From contig JAPLYH010000040.1 in the NCBI GenBank assembly GCA_026395615.1, positions 1 through 25,374 on the forward strand: a stretch of DNA of 25,374 nucleotides, written 5' to 3'. Below are positions 1 to 6,589 of the stretch, piece by piece. The first letter of the stretch is position 1, and each line of letters opens with the position of its first letter. Source of the DNA: Candidatus Parcubacteria bacterium. Its GTDB lineage: Bacteria; Patescibacteriota; Minisyncoccia; Minisyncoccales; PEYH01. The notes beneath the pieces are model-generated. The model made no database searches. It was given only the letters and a program-made list of their open reading frames with translations, and was not told the origin of the DNA. A program made the translations under genes and the position numbers.

Positions 1-1666
1 CACCACCAATTTTCTCTTCTACTACAGAAATTTTTATCTCTGCGGAATATTTCCCAGCTTTAGCGATGATTTCCCCAACTTCTCCAATCCTCTGACCAAC
101 AACATATATATTAACGACTGCAACAGTTTCCCCCGTTTCGGACAATTTCATCATTTCAGGTTTTATTACAATTCTTTTATCCTCTATTTCAATCAATGGA
201 TTACTGCTTTCAATAGAGATAATAGCGCCTACGGGAATTAAATCAGGAGTTGCGACCTTCAGAGTAAGCGGCCACCTATGATTCAGGGGTATCTCCGTAG
301 CAGCGAAAGTAAAATCCATACCATCCTTTGGATATTCTAAATGCCTACGAATTCCACTACCCCCACTTCCCTCGGCGTTCTTACTGCTCTCACCGCCTTC
401 GTTATTACCAAATATTTCAGAAAAAATTTTGCTCATGAACTTATCTTTCCATTTATTCAAAACCTCATTATATCTGGAAGACAAATTTTTTGTTAATTCT
501 TCTCTTTCCTTTTGTTCTTTATCGCTTATTTCTTGAGCATATTCGTCTACCTTTTCAGCTATCCATTTTATCAAAACCTGTGTAACATCATTCTCGACTA
601 GTTTCGTCCTATCATTTTTCACGCAATCGTGTTGTGGATTTTCTAAAATCGGACACTCACACTCGCCATAGATAAACGCCGCCTGAGGAAAATTTGTAAC
701 ACCTAATTCAAAAATTTGATATGAGGCAATTGTTCCAAGTTCGCCTATAATGTCGACACGATTTAAATCAGCCAACCTGCCACCTCGACTAAAAGCCTCT
801 TCCGATGTTCTTAAAATTAATTTACCTTGACTAAATTTGGAGTTTGTCAATCTTACGACGGCTTCCCCTTCTCCTAGTGTCTCGGGGATAAAAATTACTT
901 TTGGATTTTCAAACCCTGGCAAAGGATTAATTTCGTCTGCCTTAAGAAAATCCCAAAGATATTTATCATTATAAATAACGGATACATTTATTTTCCCTAA
1001 AATTTTTAATGATTGTGGATGGTTCCTAAATTTTTTGATTATTTTCTTAACATTAATTTTGTTCTTCATCCCTTCTGGAGAAATTCCTCTTACTACAGTA
1101 AAACCAAATTTACCCGCTAAAATATTTTCCCTGACATCTTTCGGAAAGATTATATTATTTATTTTTGCTAATGTTAATGCCCCCGATGGATTAATTCTTT
1201 TATTTTTATAACCTTGCGCAAATCCATATTTTTTGTTTTTACTAAAGCCAAAAATATTAACAAGGCCAGAATGGTAAGTAATGAAATAAGATTCTTTGAA
1301 CATTTGTCTCATGTAAAATTTGCCTCCATTTCCATGCCCACCGTATACTTTTTTATTTAATCCTCTGTTTGCAGCATCTGGATCGCCCCATATTTTAAAA
1401 GCTTTTGTAATATCTGTTTCCGTCATTCCGACAAAATCTATACACTCAATAGATGTGTCGTTTGGCTTTCCATCTGTAAATCTAAAAATGACATGCTGAT
1501 CTTTATCGCCGACATCGGCACGGATATATGCAGAAACTGAATTTTTTAATAATTCGGATAATCCTTTAGCATGGTCAAAATTGAATTCGTTCCCGAAGAT
1601 ATCAAGAATATGGTCATTAAAAGCATTTTTCTCTTCTAAAATTTTCAACGAAGAATTCTTAGTCAT
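1..1666 (-). CDS. GHKL (Hsp90/MutL/MORC-like) ATPase, 3' end beyond window
   Basis: The frame is open for 555 codons from ATG at 1666 to the left edge, so the C-terminus is missing. The N-terminus carries the Bergerat ATP-binding fold: N-box E38-L-L-K-N42-S, a G1-like box at D77-F-V-G80, and a glycine-rich lid G109-G-H-G-N-G-G115. Residues about 190-345 look like the beta-rich transducer that follows this ATPase in GyrB, MutL and MORC proteins (inference). A small cysteine group (C336, C338, C348) precedes a charged helical stretch (355-420), a Gly/Ser/Asn-rich linker (421-438), and a beta-rich region from about 450 that could be an Ig-like fold. The start lies 3 nt after the stop of the winged-helix gene, so the two are surely co-transcribed. 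I do not recognise a named family. Candidates are a MORC/paraMORC-like or other GHKL protein of bacterial conflict systems. No transmembrane segment or histidine-kinase dimerisation motif is visible, so a sensor kinase is unlikely. Confidence 0.85.
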   Translation of the reverse strand, partial: MTKNSSLKILEEKNAFNDHILDIFGNEFNFDHAKGLSELLKNSVSAYIRADVGDKDQHVIFRFTDGKPNDTSIECIDFVGMTETDITKAFKIWGDPDAANRGLNKKVYGGHGNGGKFYMRQMFKESYFITYHSGLVNIFGFSKNKKYGFAQGYKNKRINPSGALTLAKINNIIFPKDVRENILAGKFGFTVVRGISPEGMKNKINVKKIIKKFRNHPQSLKILGKINVSVIYNDKYLWDFLKADEINPLPGFENPKVIFIPETLGEGEAVVRLTNSKFSQGKLILRTSEEAFSRGGRLADLNRVDIIGELGTIASYQIFELGVTNFPQAAFIYGECECPILENPQHDCVKNDRTKLVENDVTQVLIKWIAEKVDEYAQEISDKEQKEREELTKNLSSRYNEVLNKWKDKFMSKIFSEIFGNNEGGESSKNAEGSGGSGIRRHLEYPKDGMDFTFAATEIPLNHRWPLTLKVATPDLIPVGAIISIESSNPLIEIEDKRIVIKPEMMKLSETGETVAVVNIYVVGQRIGEVGEIIAKAGKYSAEIKISVVEEKIGG

Positions 1667-1669
1667 GTA

Positions 1670-2281
1670 TTATTTGCCTAAATTATAATCAATAATATTT
1701 CTAAATTTATTAATCAAATATTCGTGATATTCCAAAATTTTTCTATATGATGGCTCTGTTCTAACGTAATTACTTATTTTTTCCATTGTTTCTTTTATGA
1801 TCCCAAATCTGCCTAAAAAATCAGATTTTTCTGTCCTAGCTGTTATCCCCAAATAATTATAAAAATCTGTATCAAAAATACCTTCTCTCTCGCCACTTAA
1901 AAATAAAGCAAACCCTTCTAATTTTTTAATTCTATTGATTTCATTTATAATATATCTATCCAAATTGTCTTTTTCTATAATCTTAATCCCGTGTACGCTG
2001 TTAATCATTTTTTCCCCAAAATCTATACCTTTATCGGTCATTTTGAATATCATATTATTTACATATAAAAATCCTCTATCTCTAAGTGTATATAACGCTC
2101 TTTTTACGCTATCCCCTGAATCTGGATAGTTTTTGTGACCTTTCAAATGAAAATCGTTTGGAAATTTTTTGTATAAAGCTACCACTATATCTTCAAATTT
2201 AATATTTTCTTGTTTTAAATTAGAAATTTCTGAAATAACTAATATGATTTTTTCCTGTTTAGTTAAATTTATTTTTTCCAT
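1670..2281 (-). CDS. Winged-helix-like protein, partner of the GHKL ATPase
   Basis: A 203-aa soluble protein of unknown function. Residues about 8-90 read as a winged helix-turn-helix: two N-terminal helices, a loop with G48-H-K-N-Y-P-D-S-G56, a likely recognition helix at about 57-70, a short hairpin wing around 72-80 and the ending M81-T-D-K-G that is common in such domains. The C-terminal half (100-200) is charged and helical with no motif I recognise. It begins 11 nt after the 73-aa gene and ends 3 nt before the ATPase start, a spacing that suggests translational coupling. Its role could be DNA binding by a complex with the ATPase, or autoregulation of the operon through repeats near the promoter. 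Both are inferences from fold and position. The coding sequence is more AT-rich than the housekeeping genes to the right, which fits acquisition by transfer but does not prove it. Confidence 0.85.
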   Translation of the reverse strand: MEKINLTKQEKIILVISEISNLKQENIKFEDIVVALYKKFPNDFHLKGHKNYPDSGDSVKRALYTLRDRGFLYVNNMIFKMTDKGIDFGEKMINSVHGIKIIEKDNLDRYIINEINRIKKLEGFALFLSGEREGIFDTDFYNYLGITARTEKSDFLGRFGIIKETMEKISNYVRTEPSYRKILEYHEYLINKFRNIIDYNLGK

Positions 2282-2292
2282 AATAAATTATT

Positions 2293-2514
2293 TTATAATT
2301 TAAATTCTTTATGCTCTGGGAAATTGAACTTTCCTTTTACTTCTCTTAATTTAATATCAATAACGGTAAAAATTTTTTTGATCTCTTCTTCATTGTAATG
2401 ATAAGCACTTCTATTGGCACAGTTGCCAAGAACCTTAAGGCGTTTTAAAACTTCATTTGTTCTATAAACAGCCAATTTTTTAAACCTATTTCTTTTTTCC
2501 TCTTGGGAGGCCAT
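2293..2514 (-). CDS. Small conserved-looking 73-aa protein, first gene of the accessory operon
   Basis: A longer frame begins at 2592, but that start lies inside the -35 box of the operon promoter, so ATG at 2514 is preferred. The 73-aa product is basic at its N-terminus (residues 5-13) and then mostly helical. It contains R18-T-N-E-V-L, then a distinctive L29-G-N-C-A-N-R-S segment followed by a Tyr-rich turn, and ends in a charged helix. From memory, small proteins with a 'GN-N-R-S-x-Y' core of this kind are widespread and uncharacterised in bacteria and phages, but I cannot name a family. There is no signal peptide or membrane segment in the chosen form. It precedes the winged-helix gene by 11 nt. 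A regulatory or antitoxin-like subunit is possible but unsupported. Confidence 0.7.
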   Translation of the reverse strand: MASQEEKRNRFKKLAVYRTNEVLKRLKVLGNCANRSAYHYNEEEIKKIFTVIDIKLREVKGKFNFPEHKEFKL

Positions 2515-2563
2515 ATTTGTTAAAGCTATTTTTAATATTAAATGAATTTGTATAGCTATTATA

Positions 2564-2592
2564 AGGATAGCAAACCGGTATGTTTTTGTCAA
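2564..2592 (-). promoter_or_regulatory. Sigma70-type promoter of the accessory operon
   Basis: On the minus strand a perfect -35 TTGACA (2587-2592) is followed after 17 nt by TATCCT (2564-2569, 4 of 6 to consensus). Transcription would start near 2557, leaving a leader of about 43 nt before ATG 2514. It separates this operon from the tRNA terminator upstream. The -35 box excludes the longer start for the first gene. Confidence 0.65.
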
Positions 2593-2618
2593 TACCCTTA
2601 TTATATAGACAATGGCTT

Positions 2619-2676
2619 ACTATGGATTTGACTATTCTATCCATACACTTTCGATCTATATTCCACGACTATGGAT
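2619..2676. repeat. Inverted and direct TATGGAT repeats upstream of the operon promoter
   Basis: TATGGAT at 2621-2627 and ATCCATA at 2639-2645 form a 7-bp inverted repeat with an 11-nt spacer. ACTATGGAT occurs twice in direct orientation (2619-2627 and 2668-2676). They lie 27 nt and more upstream of the -35 box. A binding site for the winged-helix protein is an inference. The remainder of 2593-2757 shows no gene. Confidence 0.35.
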
Positions 2677-2759
2677 CTCATCTTCAAATATATCTCTTTG
2701 GCGTTCGTAGGTATTCTCGTTGCTCTTTCGGGCCCAAGATGTGTTTTTGTATATTCTAA

Positions 2760-2788
2760 ACAAAAAGAGACCAAAGAAAGGCCTCTTT
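2760..2788 (-). terminator. Intrinsic terminator after the tRNA cluster
   Basis: On the minus strand AAAGAGGCC (2780-2788) pairs with GGTCTCTTT (2764-2772) over 9 bp with one wobble and a 7-nt loop, followed by more T residues. It sits 25 nt past the 3' end of tRNA-Asp and separates the tRNA transcript from the accessory operon. Confidence 0.7.
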
Positions 2789-2812
2789 CTCAGTTCTAAC
2801 TTGTGCGTTATG

Positions 2813-2888
2813 CGCGGGCGATGGGATTTGAACCCACGATCTCTGCCGTGACAGGGCAGCGCTTTAAACCAGACTGAGCTACGCCCGC
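2813..2888 (-). tRNA. tRNA-Asp(GTC)
   Basis: The acceptor arms GCGGGCG and CGCCCGC pair perfectly and the discriminator is G73, as usual for Asp. The anticodon stem CTGCC/GGCAG encloses loop CTGTCAC with anticodon GTC. The T-arm GTGGG-TTCAAAT-CCCAT is canonical. The gene is 76 nt and CCA is not encoded, so CCA must be added by a nucleotidyltransferase. It is the last tRNA before the terminator. Confidence 0.95.
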
Positions 2889-2900
2889 ATATCTTTCTTA

Positions 2901-2972
2901 TGCCGGTGGTTGGGATCGAACCAACGACCTCGGCCTTATGAAGACCTCGCTCCACCACTGAGCTACACCGGC
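2901..2972 (-). tRNA. tRNA-Met(CAT), elongator type
   Basis: Acceptor GCCGGTG pairs fully with CACCGGC, discriminator A73. Loop TTCATAA gives anticodon CAT. The D-stem GCTC/GAGC has C11-G24 and position 1-72 is paired, which points to elongator Met rather than initiator; tRNA-Ile2 (lysidine-modified CAT) cannot be excluded. The anticodon stem has an A27-G43 mismatch. T-arm GTTGG-TTCGATC-CCAAC is canonical. It is 72 nt and CCA is not encoded. Confidence 0.9.
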
Positions 2973-2988
2973 CGACTACATATGTATG

Positions 2989-3059
2989 TCGCGGGGACCC
3001 GAATTGCACGGGTGTCTGGGGCTTATGAGACCCCCGAGATACTACTTCTCTACCCCGCT
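2989..3059 (-). tRNA. Initiator tRNA-fMet(CAT), with unusual T-loop
   Basis: Loop CTCATAA gives anticodon CAT. The D-stem GAGA/TCTC has A11-T24 and the first acceptor pair is a mismatch (A1 against G72); both are marks of a bacterial initiator. Oddities: the GC run in the anticodon stem covers 27-30 and a T31-G39 wobble closes the loop, instead of GC at 29-31, and the T-loop reads TGCAATT, with G where U55 is expected. The gene is 71 nt, CCA is not encoded, and it is the first tRNA of the cluster. Confidence 0.85.
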
Positions 3060-3073
3060 GTAAAAAGGTATTG

Positions 3074-3105
3074 ATTATAATAACCTAAAAGCAAAAAAAA
3101 ATCAA
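3074..3105 (-). promoter_or_regulatory. Probable promoter of the tRNA cluster
   Basis: A perfect -10 TATAAT lies at 3074-3079 on the minus strand, 14 nt before the 5' end of tRNA-fMet. The best -35 match is TTGATT at 3100-3105, with a 20-nt spacer that is longer than ideal. The -10 box is what supports the call. Confidence 0.45.
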
Positions 3106-3133
3106 CCATCGCTGAAAATCAAAAATTAAAGAT

Positions 3134-3556
3134 TTAAATATCTGTTTCCCCTATTTCTTTAAGCGCTTTTCCATAAACGCTAACCAATTCTTTTGCTCTT
3201 TCTTTGGTTAATACTGCCTTAGGGTTATTAAGCATTTTTTCTAAAACTTGTTCTGCTTCTATAATCTCATCAAAGTTGGAAACCGCTTCAGGAGAAAATT
3301 CTTTTCCATATTTCGCCAACATCTTAATAAAAATTTTATCGGCATCTATCAATGCCAATTTATAATTTAATCCCCCTTTTGTTTCCAATCTATCTAAAAC
3401 TCTTTCCCAATCAGTTCTTTCAATTCTCCCTTGCCTCAAATCTTCTACTTCCAAAACATCATTCTGCTGCTTATTATCTTCTTTTACTTCGTTAATAAAA
3501 CTAATTTCTTGTTTTTCTTGTTCCGCTTCTTTTTCTTCTTCGCCTGATTTTTTAAT
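3134..3556 (-). pseudogene. C-terminal cytoplasmic part of the membrane protein, beyond an in-frame TAG
   Basis: This open frame continues in the same reading frame directly after the TAG that ends the 76-aa piece (3557-3559). It has no good start of its own: the first codon after the TAG is ATT and the first TTG is at 3454. It reads as a Glu/Lys-rich linker of about 35 residues followed by a helical domain of about 100 residues (from R-I-E-R-T-D-W onwards). The whole (membrane anchor, charged linker, helical domain ending in K-A-L-K-E-I-G) resembles single-gene membrane proteins that I recall from Parcubacteria-type genomes. I infer one gene split by a nonsense codon, a base-call error, or a readthrough site. 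Function is unknown. The gene is the last of the murA-gatA run and its stop lies in a weak AGAT/ATCT stem. Confidence 0.6.
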
Positions 3557-3787
3557 CTATCTTTTCTTTTCTCGCTTTGCCTCTGGACCATAATTCTCTC
3601 TCCAATGTTTATAATCTCTCCACTCGCTGAAATACAACTGTTCAAGATACGTTGTAATACATAAAAAATATATAATTGCTCCTAAAAGCAAAACCGAAAA
3701 TAATATTGCCACGATTTTCAAAGGTAAAAGCGCCCTTTGCAAATCCGGGGATACGATAATATTAAAAATATCTTCAATGAATTTCAT
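3557..3787 (-). CDS. N-terminal membrane-anchor part of an interrupted membrane protein
   Basis: ATG at 3787 (preferred over TTG at 3793) gives 76 residues ending at TAG 3557-3559. Residues about 24-46 form one hydrophobic transmembrane segment, followed by an aromatic, charged juxtamembrane stretch (S54-E-W-R-D-Y-K-H-W) and a basic tail K-R-E-K-K-R. The start overlaps the end of gatA by 14 nt. The frame continues past the stop without interruption for 140 codons, so the natural protein was probably about 217 aa with its C-terminal domain in the cytoplasm. TAG is a genuine stop elsewhere here (rpoA), which argues against recoding. The function is unknown. Confidence 0.7.
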   Translation of the reverse strand: MKFIEDIFNIIVSPDLQRALLPLKIVAILFSVLLLGAIIYFLCITTYLEQLYFSEWRDYKHWRENYGPEAKREKKR

Positions 3788-5198
3788 TTTCAAAAAAATT
3801 AGCTATCTTAAAAAGCAAATCCTCTTTAAAATGCGGAGCAAAAAACTGAATGCCAATAGATAATTTTCCTGACTTTCCAGCTGGAACGGATATGGCTGGC
3901 AAACCAGCGAGATTAGCTGGAACAGTTAACAAATCTGCCATATACATAGATAGCGGGTCGTTTGTTTTTTCTCCGAGCTTGAATGGTAGTGTTGGCAAAG
4001 TTGGAGCTAATATTATATCCACCTTTTCAAATGCCTTTTTGAAATCTTCGACGATTTTAGTTCTGACTTTTTGGGCACGCAAATAATAAGCATCGTAATA
4101 ACCGGAAGATAAAACATAAGTTCCAAGCATTATTCTTCTCCTTACTTCGTTACCAAAATACTCTCCCCTACTATTCAAATATGTATCCAACAACTCGTCT
4201 CCTGATTTTGATTTTCCATACCTTATGCCGTCATATCTGGCTAAATTACTAGAAACTTCTGCGGGGGTAATAATATAGTAACACGGCACTCCATAATTAA
4301 GATGTGGTAATTTTACCGTCTCAATCTTAATACCTTTATCTGTTAATTTTTTAACCGATTCCTGTAAAACTTCTATTACTTCTTTCTGAATTCCTTTTCC
4401 AGAACATTCTTCGGGCAAACCAATCACTAGTTCGGTAACTTCTTTAGATTTAACTCCAAACTCCTCACCTATTTCGCAGCTAGTGGAATCCATTTTATCT
4501 CTCCCCTTTATTATATCAAATAAAATCTTGGAATCCTCAACGTTTTTTGATAAAGGACCTATTTGATCAAGAGATGAGGCCATTGCGATTAATCCGTATC
4601 TGGAAACCGCGCCATAAGTCGGTTTCATTCCCACTATGCCGCAAATAGAAGCTGGCTGACGAACAGAACCGGCAGTATCAGAACCTAGGGCGCCGACAGA
4701 CATACCGGCAGCGACAGCGGCCGCAGACCCGGAAGAAGATCCTCCCGGCGCATAATCTAAGTCGCTTGGATTCTTGGTAACGCCATAGGCCGAATATTCT
4801 CCTGATGCGCCCATAGCAAACTCATCCATATTTGTCTTACCTATAATAATCGCTCCTGCTTGTTTGAGTTTTCTAATAACGGTTGCATCGTACGGGGCTA
4901 TATAATTATCTAAAATTTTTGAACCGGCAGTGGCCCGTTGACCCTTAACTAAAATATTATCTTTAATGGCTATAGGAATTCCTGCTAAAGATGGTAATTC
5001 TTCGCCACCGGCAATTATTTTATCAACTGCTTTCGCTTGTTTTACCGCTTCTTTATCTAGAACAGTAATAAAGGCATTGATGGTTTTATCTTTTTGCGCA
5101 ATATTATCCAAAAAACCATCAATAATTTCCTTACAAGAAAATTCTTTGTCAGTTAATCCCTGTACAATTTTTTTAATGGTCAGGGAATATAAATCCAT
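3774..5198 (-). CDS. gatA: Aspartyl/glutamyl-tRNA(Asn/Gln) amidotransferase subunit A
   Basis: GatA is the amidase subunit of GatCAB. It releases ammonia from glutamine for conversion of mischarged Glu-tRNA(Gln) or Asp-tRNA(Asn) to the cognate amide. At 474 aa it is of normal length. The amidase-signature triad is present: K79 in I-A-I-K-D-N, S154 in P-G-G-S-S-S-G-S and S178 in S-D-T-A-G-S-V-R, the numbers expected for bacterial GatA. It starts 2 nt after the gatC stop, so the pair is translationally coupled, and ends in TGA inside the next gene. gatB is not in the window and must lie elsewhere. An indirect pathway for Gln- and/or Asn-tRNA is inferred. Confidence 0.97.
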   Translation of the reverse strand: MDLYSLTIKKIVQGLTDKEFSCKEIIDGFLDNIAQKDKTINAFITVLDKEAVKQAKAVDKIIAGGEELPSLAGIPIAIKDNILVKGQRATAGSKILDNYIAPYDATVIRKLKQAGAIIIGKTNMDEFAMGASGEYSAYGVTKNPSDLDYAPGGSSSGSAAAVAAGMSVGALGSDTAGSVRQPASICGIVGMKPTYGAVSRYGLIAMASSLDQIGPLSKNVEDSKILFDIIKGRDKMDSTSCEIGEEFGVKSKEVTELVIGLPEECSGKGIQKEVIEVLQESVKKLTDKGIKIETVKLPHLNYGVPCYYIITPAEVSSNLARYDGIRYGKSKSGDELLDTYLNSRGEYFGNEVRRRIMLGTYVLSSGYYDAYYLRAQKVRTKIVEDFKKAFEKVDIILAPTLPTLPFKLGEKTNDPLSMYMADLLTVPANLAGLPAISVPAGKSGKLSIGIQFFAPHFKEDLLFKIANFFENEIH

Positions 5199-5200
5199 AA

Positions 5201-5488
5201 TTAAAAAACTGGTTTTACTTTTATAAATCTGCCCTTTTTGTGTGGAGCTAAATTGATAAGGTCGTCTGCTAATTCATCATCTGATTCTTTTACCTCATCA
5301 ATCCGAGTAATATTTTTTAAATCAATAGAGTGGCTTGTTGGAGATACCCCATCAATATTAATTTCTTTTAATTTATCGACATAATCCAAAATAGCTGAAA
5401 GATCTTTTTGGAATTTCTCCAACTCTTTTTCCGTAAAACTCATTCTTGCCAATTCTGCTATATGTTTGACTTGTTCTATATCAATCAT
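5201..5488 (-). CDS. gatC: Aspartyl/glutamyl-tRNA(Asn/Gln) amidotransferase subunit C
   Basis: GatC is the small belt subunit that stabilises the GatA-GatB complex. The frame opens upstream within mreB, but family alignment puts the start at ATG 5488 (I-D-I-E-Q-V-K-H-I-A-E-L-A-R), giving 95 aa, the normal size. It has the typical N-terminal helix pair, the central D-G-V-x-P-T-S-H segment and a C-terminal R-F-I-K-V-K-P-V-F. It lies 7 nt after mreB and 2 nt before gatA. Confidence 0.95.
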   Translation of the reverse strand: MIDIEQVKHIAELARMSFTEKELEKFQKDLSAILDYVDKLKEINIDGVSPTSHSIDLKNITRIDEVKESDDELADDLINLAPHKKGRFIKVKPVF

Positions 5489-5495
5489 AATAAAA

Positions 5496-6581
5496 TTACA
5501 CTTGCTCTCCTGGTTGCCGAGGTGGCTCAAATTCTTCCTTTTCTGATAACACATCTTCCAATTGATCAATATTTTCGAGCACCATTCCCGCTCCTCTGAC
5601 AACGGCAGTTAAAGGATCTTCTATAATTTTGGTCGGTATCTTTGTTTCTTTCGCAATCAATTCGTCTAATCCTTTAAGCATTGAGCCTCCTCCTGCTAAA
5701 AAAATTCCTCTTGCCATCACGTCTGCGACTAACTCTGGAGGAGTGGCCTCTATAGTATCTTTTATAGCGCTTACAATTTGTTTAACCGATTTTTGTAAAG
5801 CTATCCTGATACTATCTTCATTTACTATAACTTCTTCCGGTAAACCGGTAATCAAATTTCTTCCCCTTATTGGCATCTCTTCTTTTCCATCCTTACCCGT
5901 TTTATTTCCTTTACTAGAGTAAGCAGAACCGATTTTAATCTTCACTTTTTCTGCGGTTCGAGAACCAATTAAAAGTCGATATTCTTCCTGGCTAAAATCA
6001 ATAATATCTTGGTCAAGTTTATCTCCCGCGATTTTTAGACTTTGAGCGAGAACTATCCCTCCCAAAGAGATGACCGCAATATCTGTAGTTCCTCCCCCAA
6101 TATCAACAATAAAATTTCCTCCTGGTTCTTGAATTGGCAAACGAGCGCCAATGGCTGCTGCAACTGGTTGCTCTATTAAATAAACTTTTCTTGCTCCGGC
6201 GTTTTTAGCAGCATCGCGAACTGATTTTTTCTCAACTTCAGTCAACCCGCAAGGGATACCAATAATAACTCTTGGTCTTGGGAAAACAACCCTATTTTTA
6301 TAAGAGCCTTCGATAAAATATTTCAACATCTGCTCTGCTATTTCAAAATCGGAAATAACGCCTTTTACTAACGGTCGACTTGCGACTATATGGGCAGGCG
6401 TCCTGCCAACCATTCTTTTTGCTTCCTGACCAATTGCTAAAACCTGTCCGGTTTTTTGATTAATAGCAACAACCGAAGGTTCGGTCAGCACAATTCCTTC
6501 CCCCTTAACATAAGCCAGGGTTGTGGCTGTGCCTAAATCAATAGCAATATCTTTTCTTAAATTAGAAAAAGGATTAAACAT
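5496..6581 (-). CDS. mreB: Rod-shape-determining actin homologue MreB (paralogue 1)
   Basis: MreB is a bacterial actin that forms membrane-associated filaments guiding lateral cell-wall synthesis. Actin-fold motifs are complete: phosphate-1 D15-L-G-T-A-T, phosphate-2 D160-I-G-G-G-T-T-D, likely catalytic E137 in L-I-E-Q-P, and adenosine loop L295-A-G-G-G-S. The N-terminus F-N-P-F could serve as a short amphipathic membrane anchor. At 361 aa it is slightly long because of a Lys/Gly-rich loop at about 222-236 and an acidic, proline-containing tail after 345. It sits between proS (8 nt) and gatC (7 nt). A second, divergent MreB lies 4 kb upstream in the same run. Confidence 0.95.
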   Translation of the reverse strand: MFNPFSNLRKDIAIDLGTATTLAYVKGEGIVLTEPSVVAINQKTGQVLAIGQEAKRMVGRTPAHIVASRPLVKGVISDFEIAEQMLKYFIEGSYKNRVVFPRPRVIIGIPCGLTEVEKKSVRDAAKNAGARKVYLIEQPVAAAIGARLPIQEPGGNFIVDIGGGTTDIAVISLGGIVLAQSLKIAGDKLDQDIIDFSQEEYRLLIGSRTAEKVKIKIGSAYSSKGNKTGKDGKEEMPIRGRNLITGLPEEVIVNEDSIRIALQKSVKQIVSAIKDTIEATPPELVADVMARGIFLAGGGSMLKGLDELIAKETKIPTKIIEDPLTAVVRGAGMVLENIDQLEDVLSEKEEFEPPRQPGEQV

Positions 6582-6589
6582 AGTAAAAA

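Noticed and set aside
2656..3009. 117-aa minus-strand open frame across the tRNA genes
   Set aside because: It is made of tRNA sequence (Met and Asp genes and part of fMet); chance frame.
3120..3146. Terminator after the membrane-protein gene
   Set aside because: Only a 4-bp AGAT/ATCT stem with a T-rich tail overlapping the stop codon; too weak to call.
3557..3559. Alternative genetic code (TAG or TGA recoded)
   Set aside because: TAG ends rpoA, TGA ends gatA, tpiA and holB, and rseP is broken by TAA, so no single reassignment explains the data.
5496..5602. Longer GatC starting at 5602
   Set aside because: The extra N-terminus overlaps the mreB end in another frame and has no GatC similarity; ATG 5488 fits the family.
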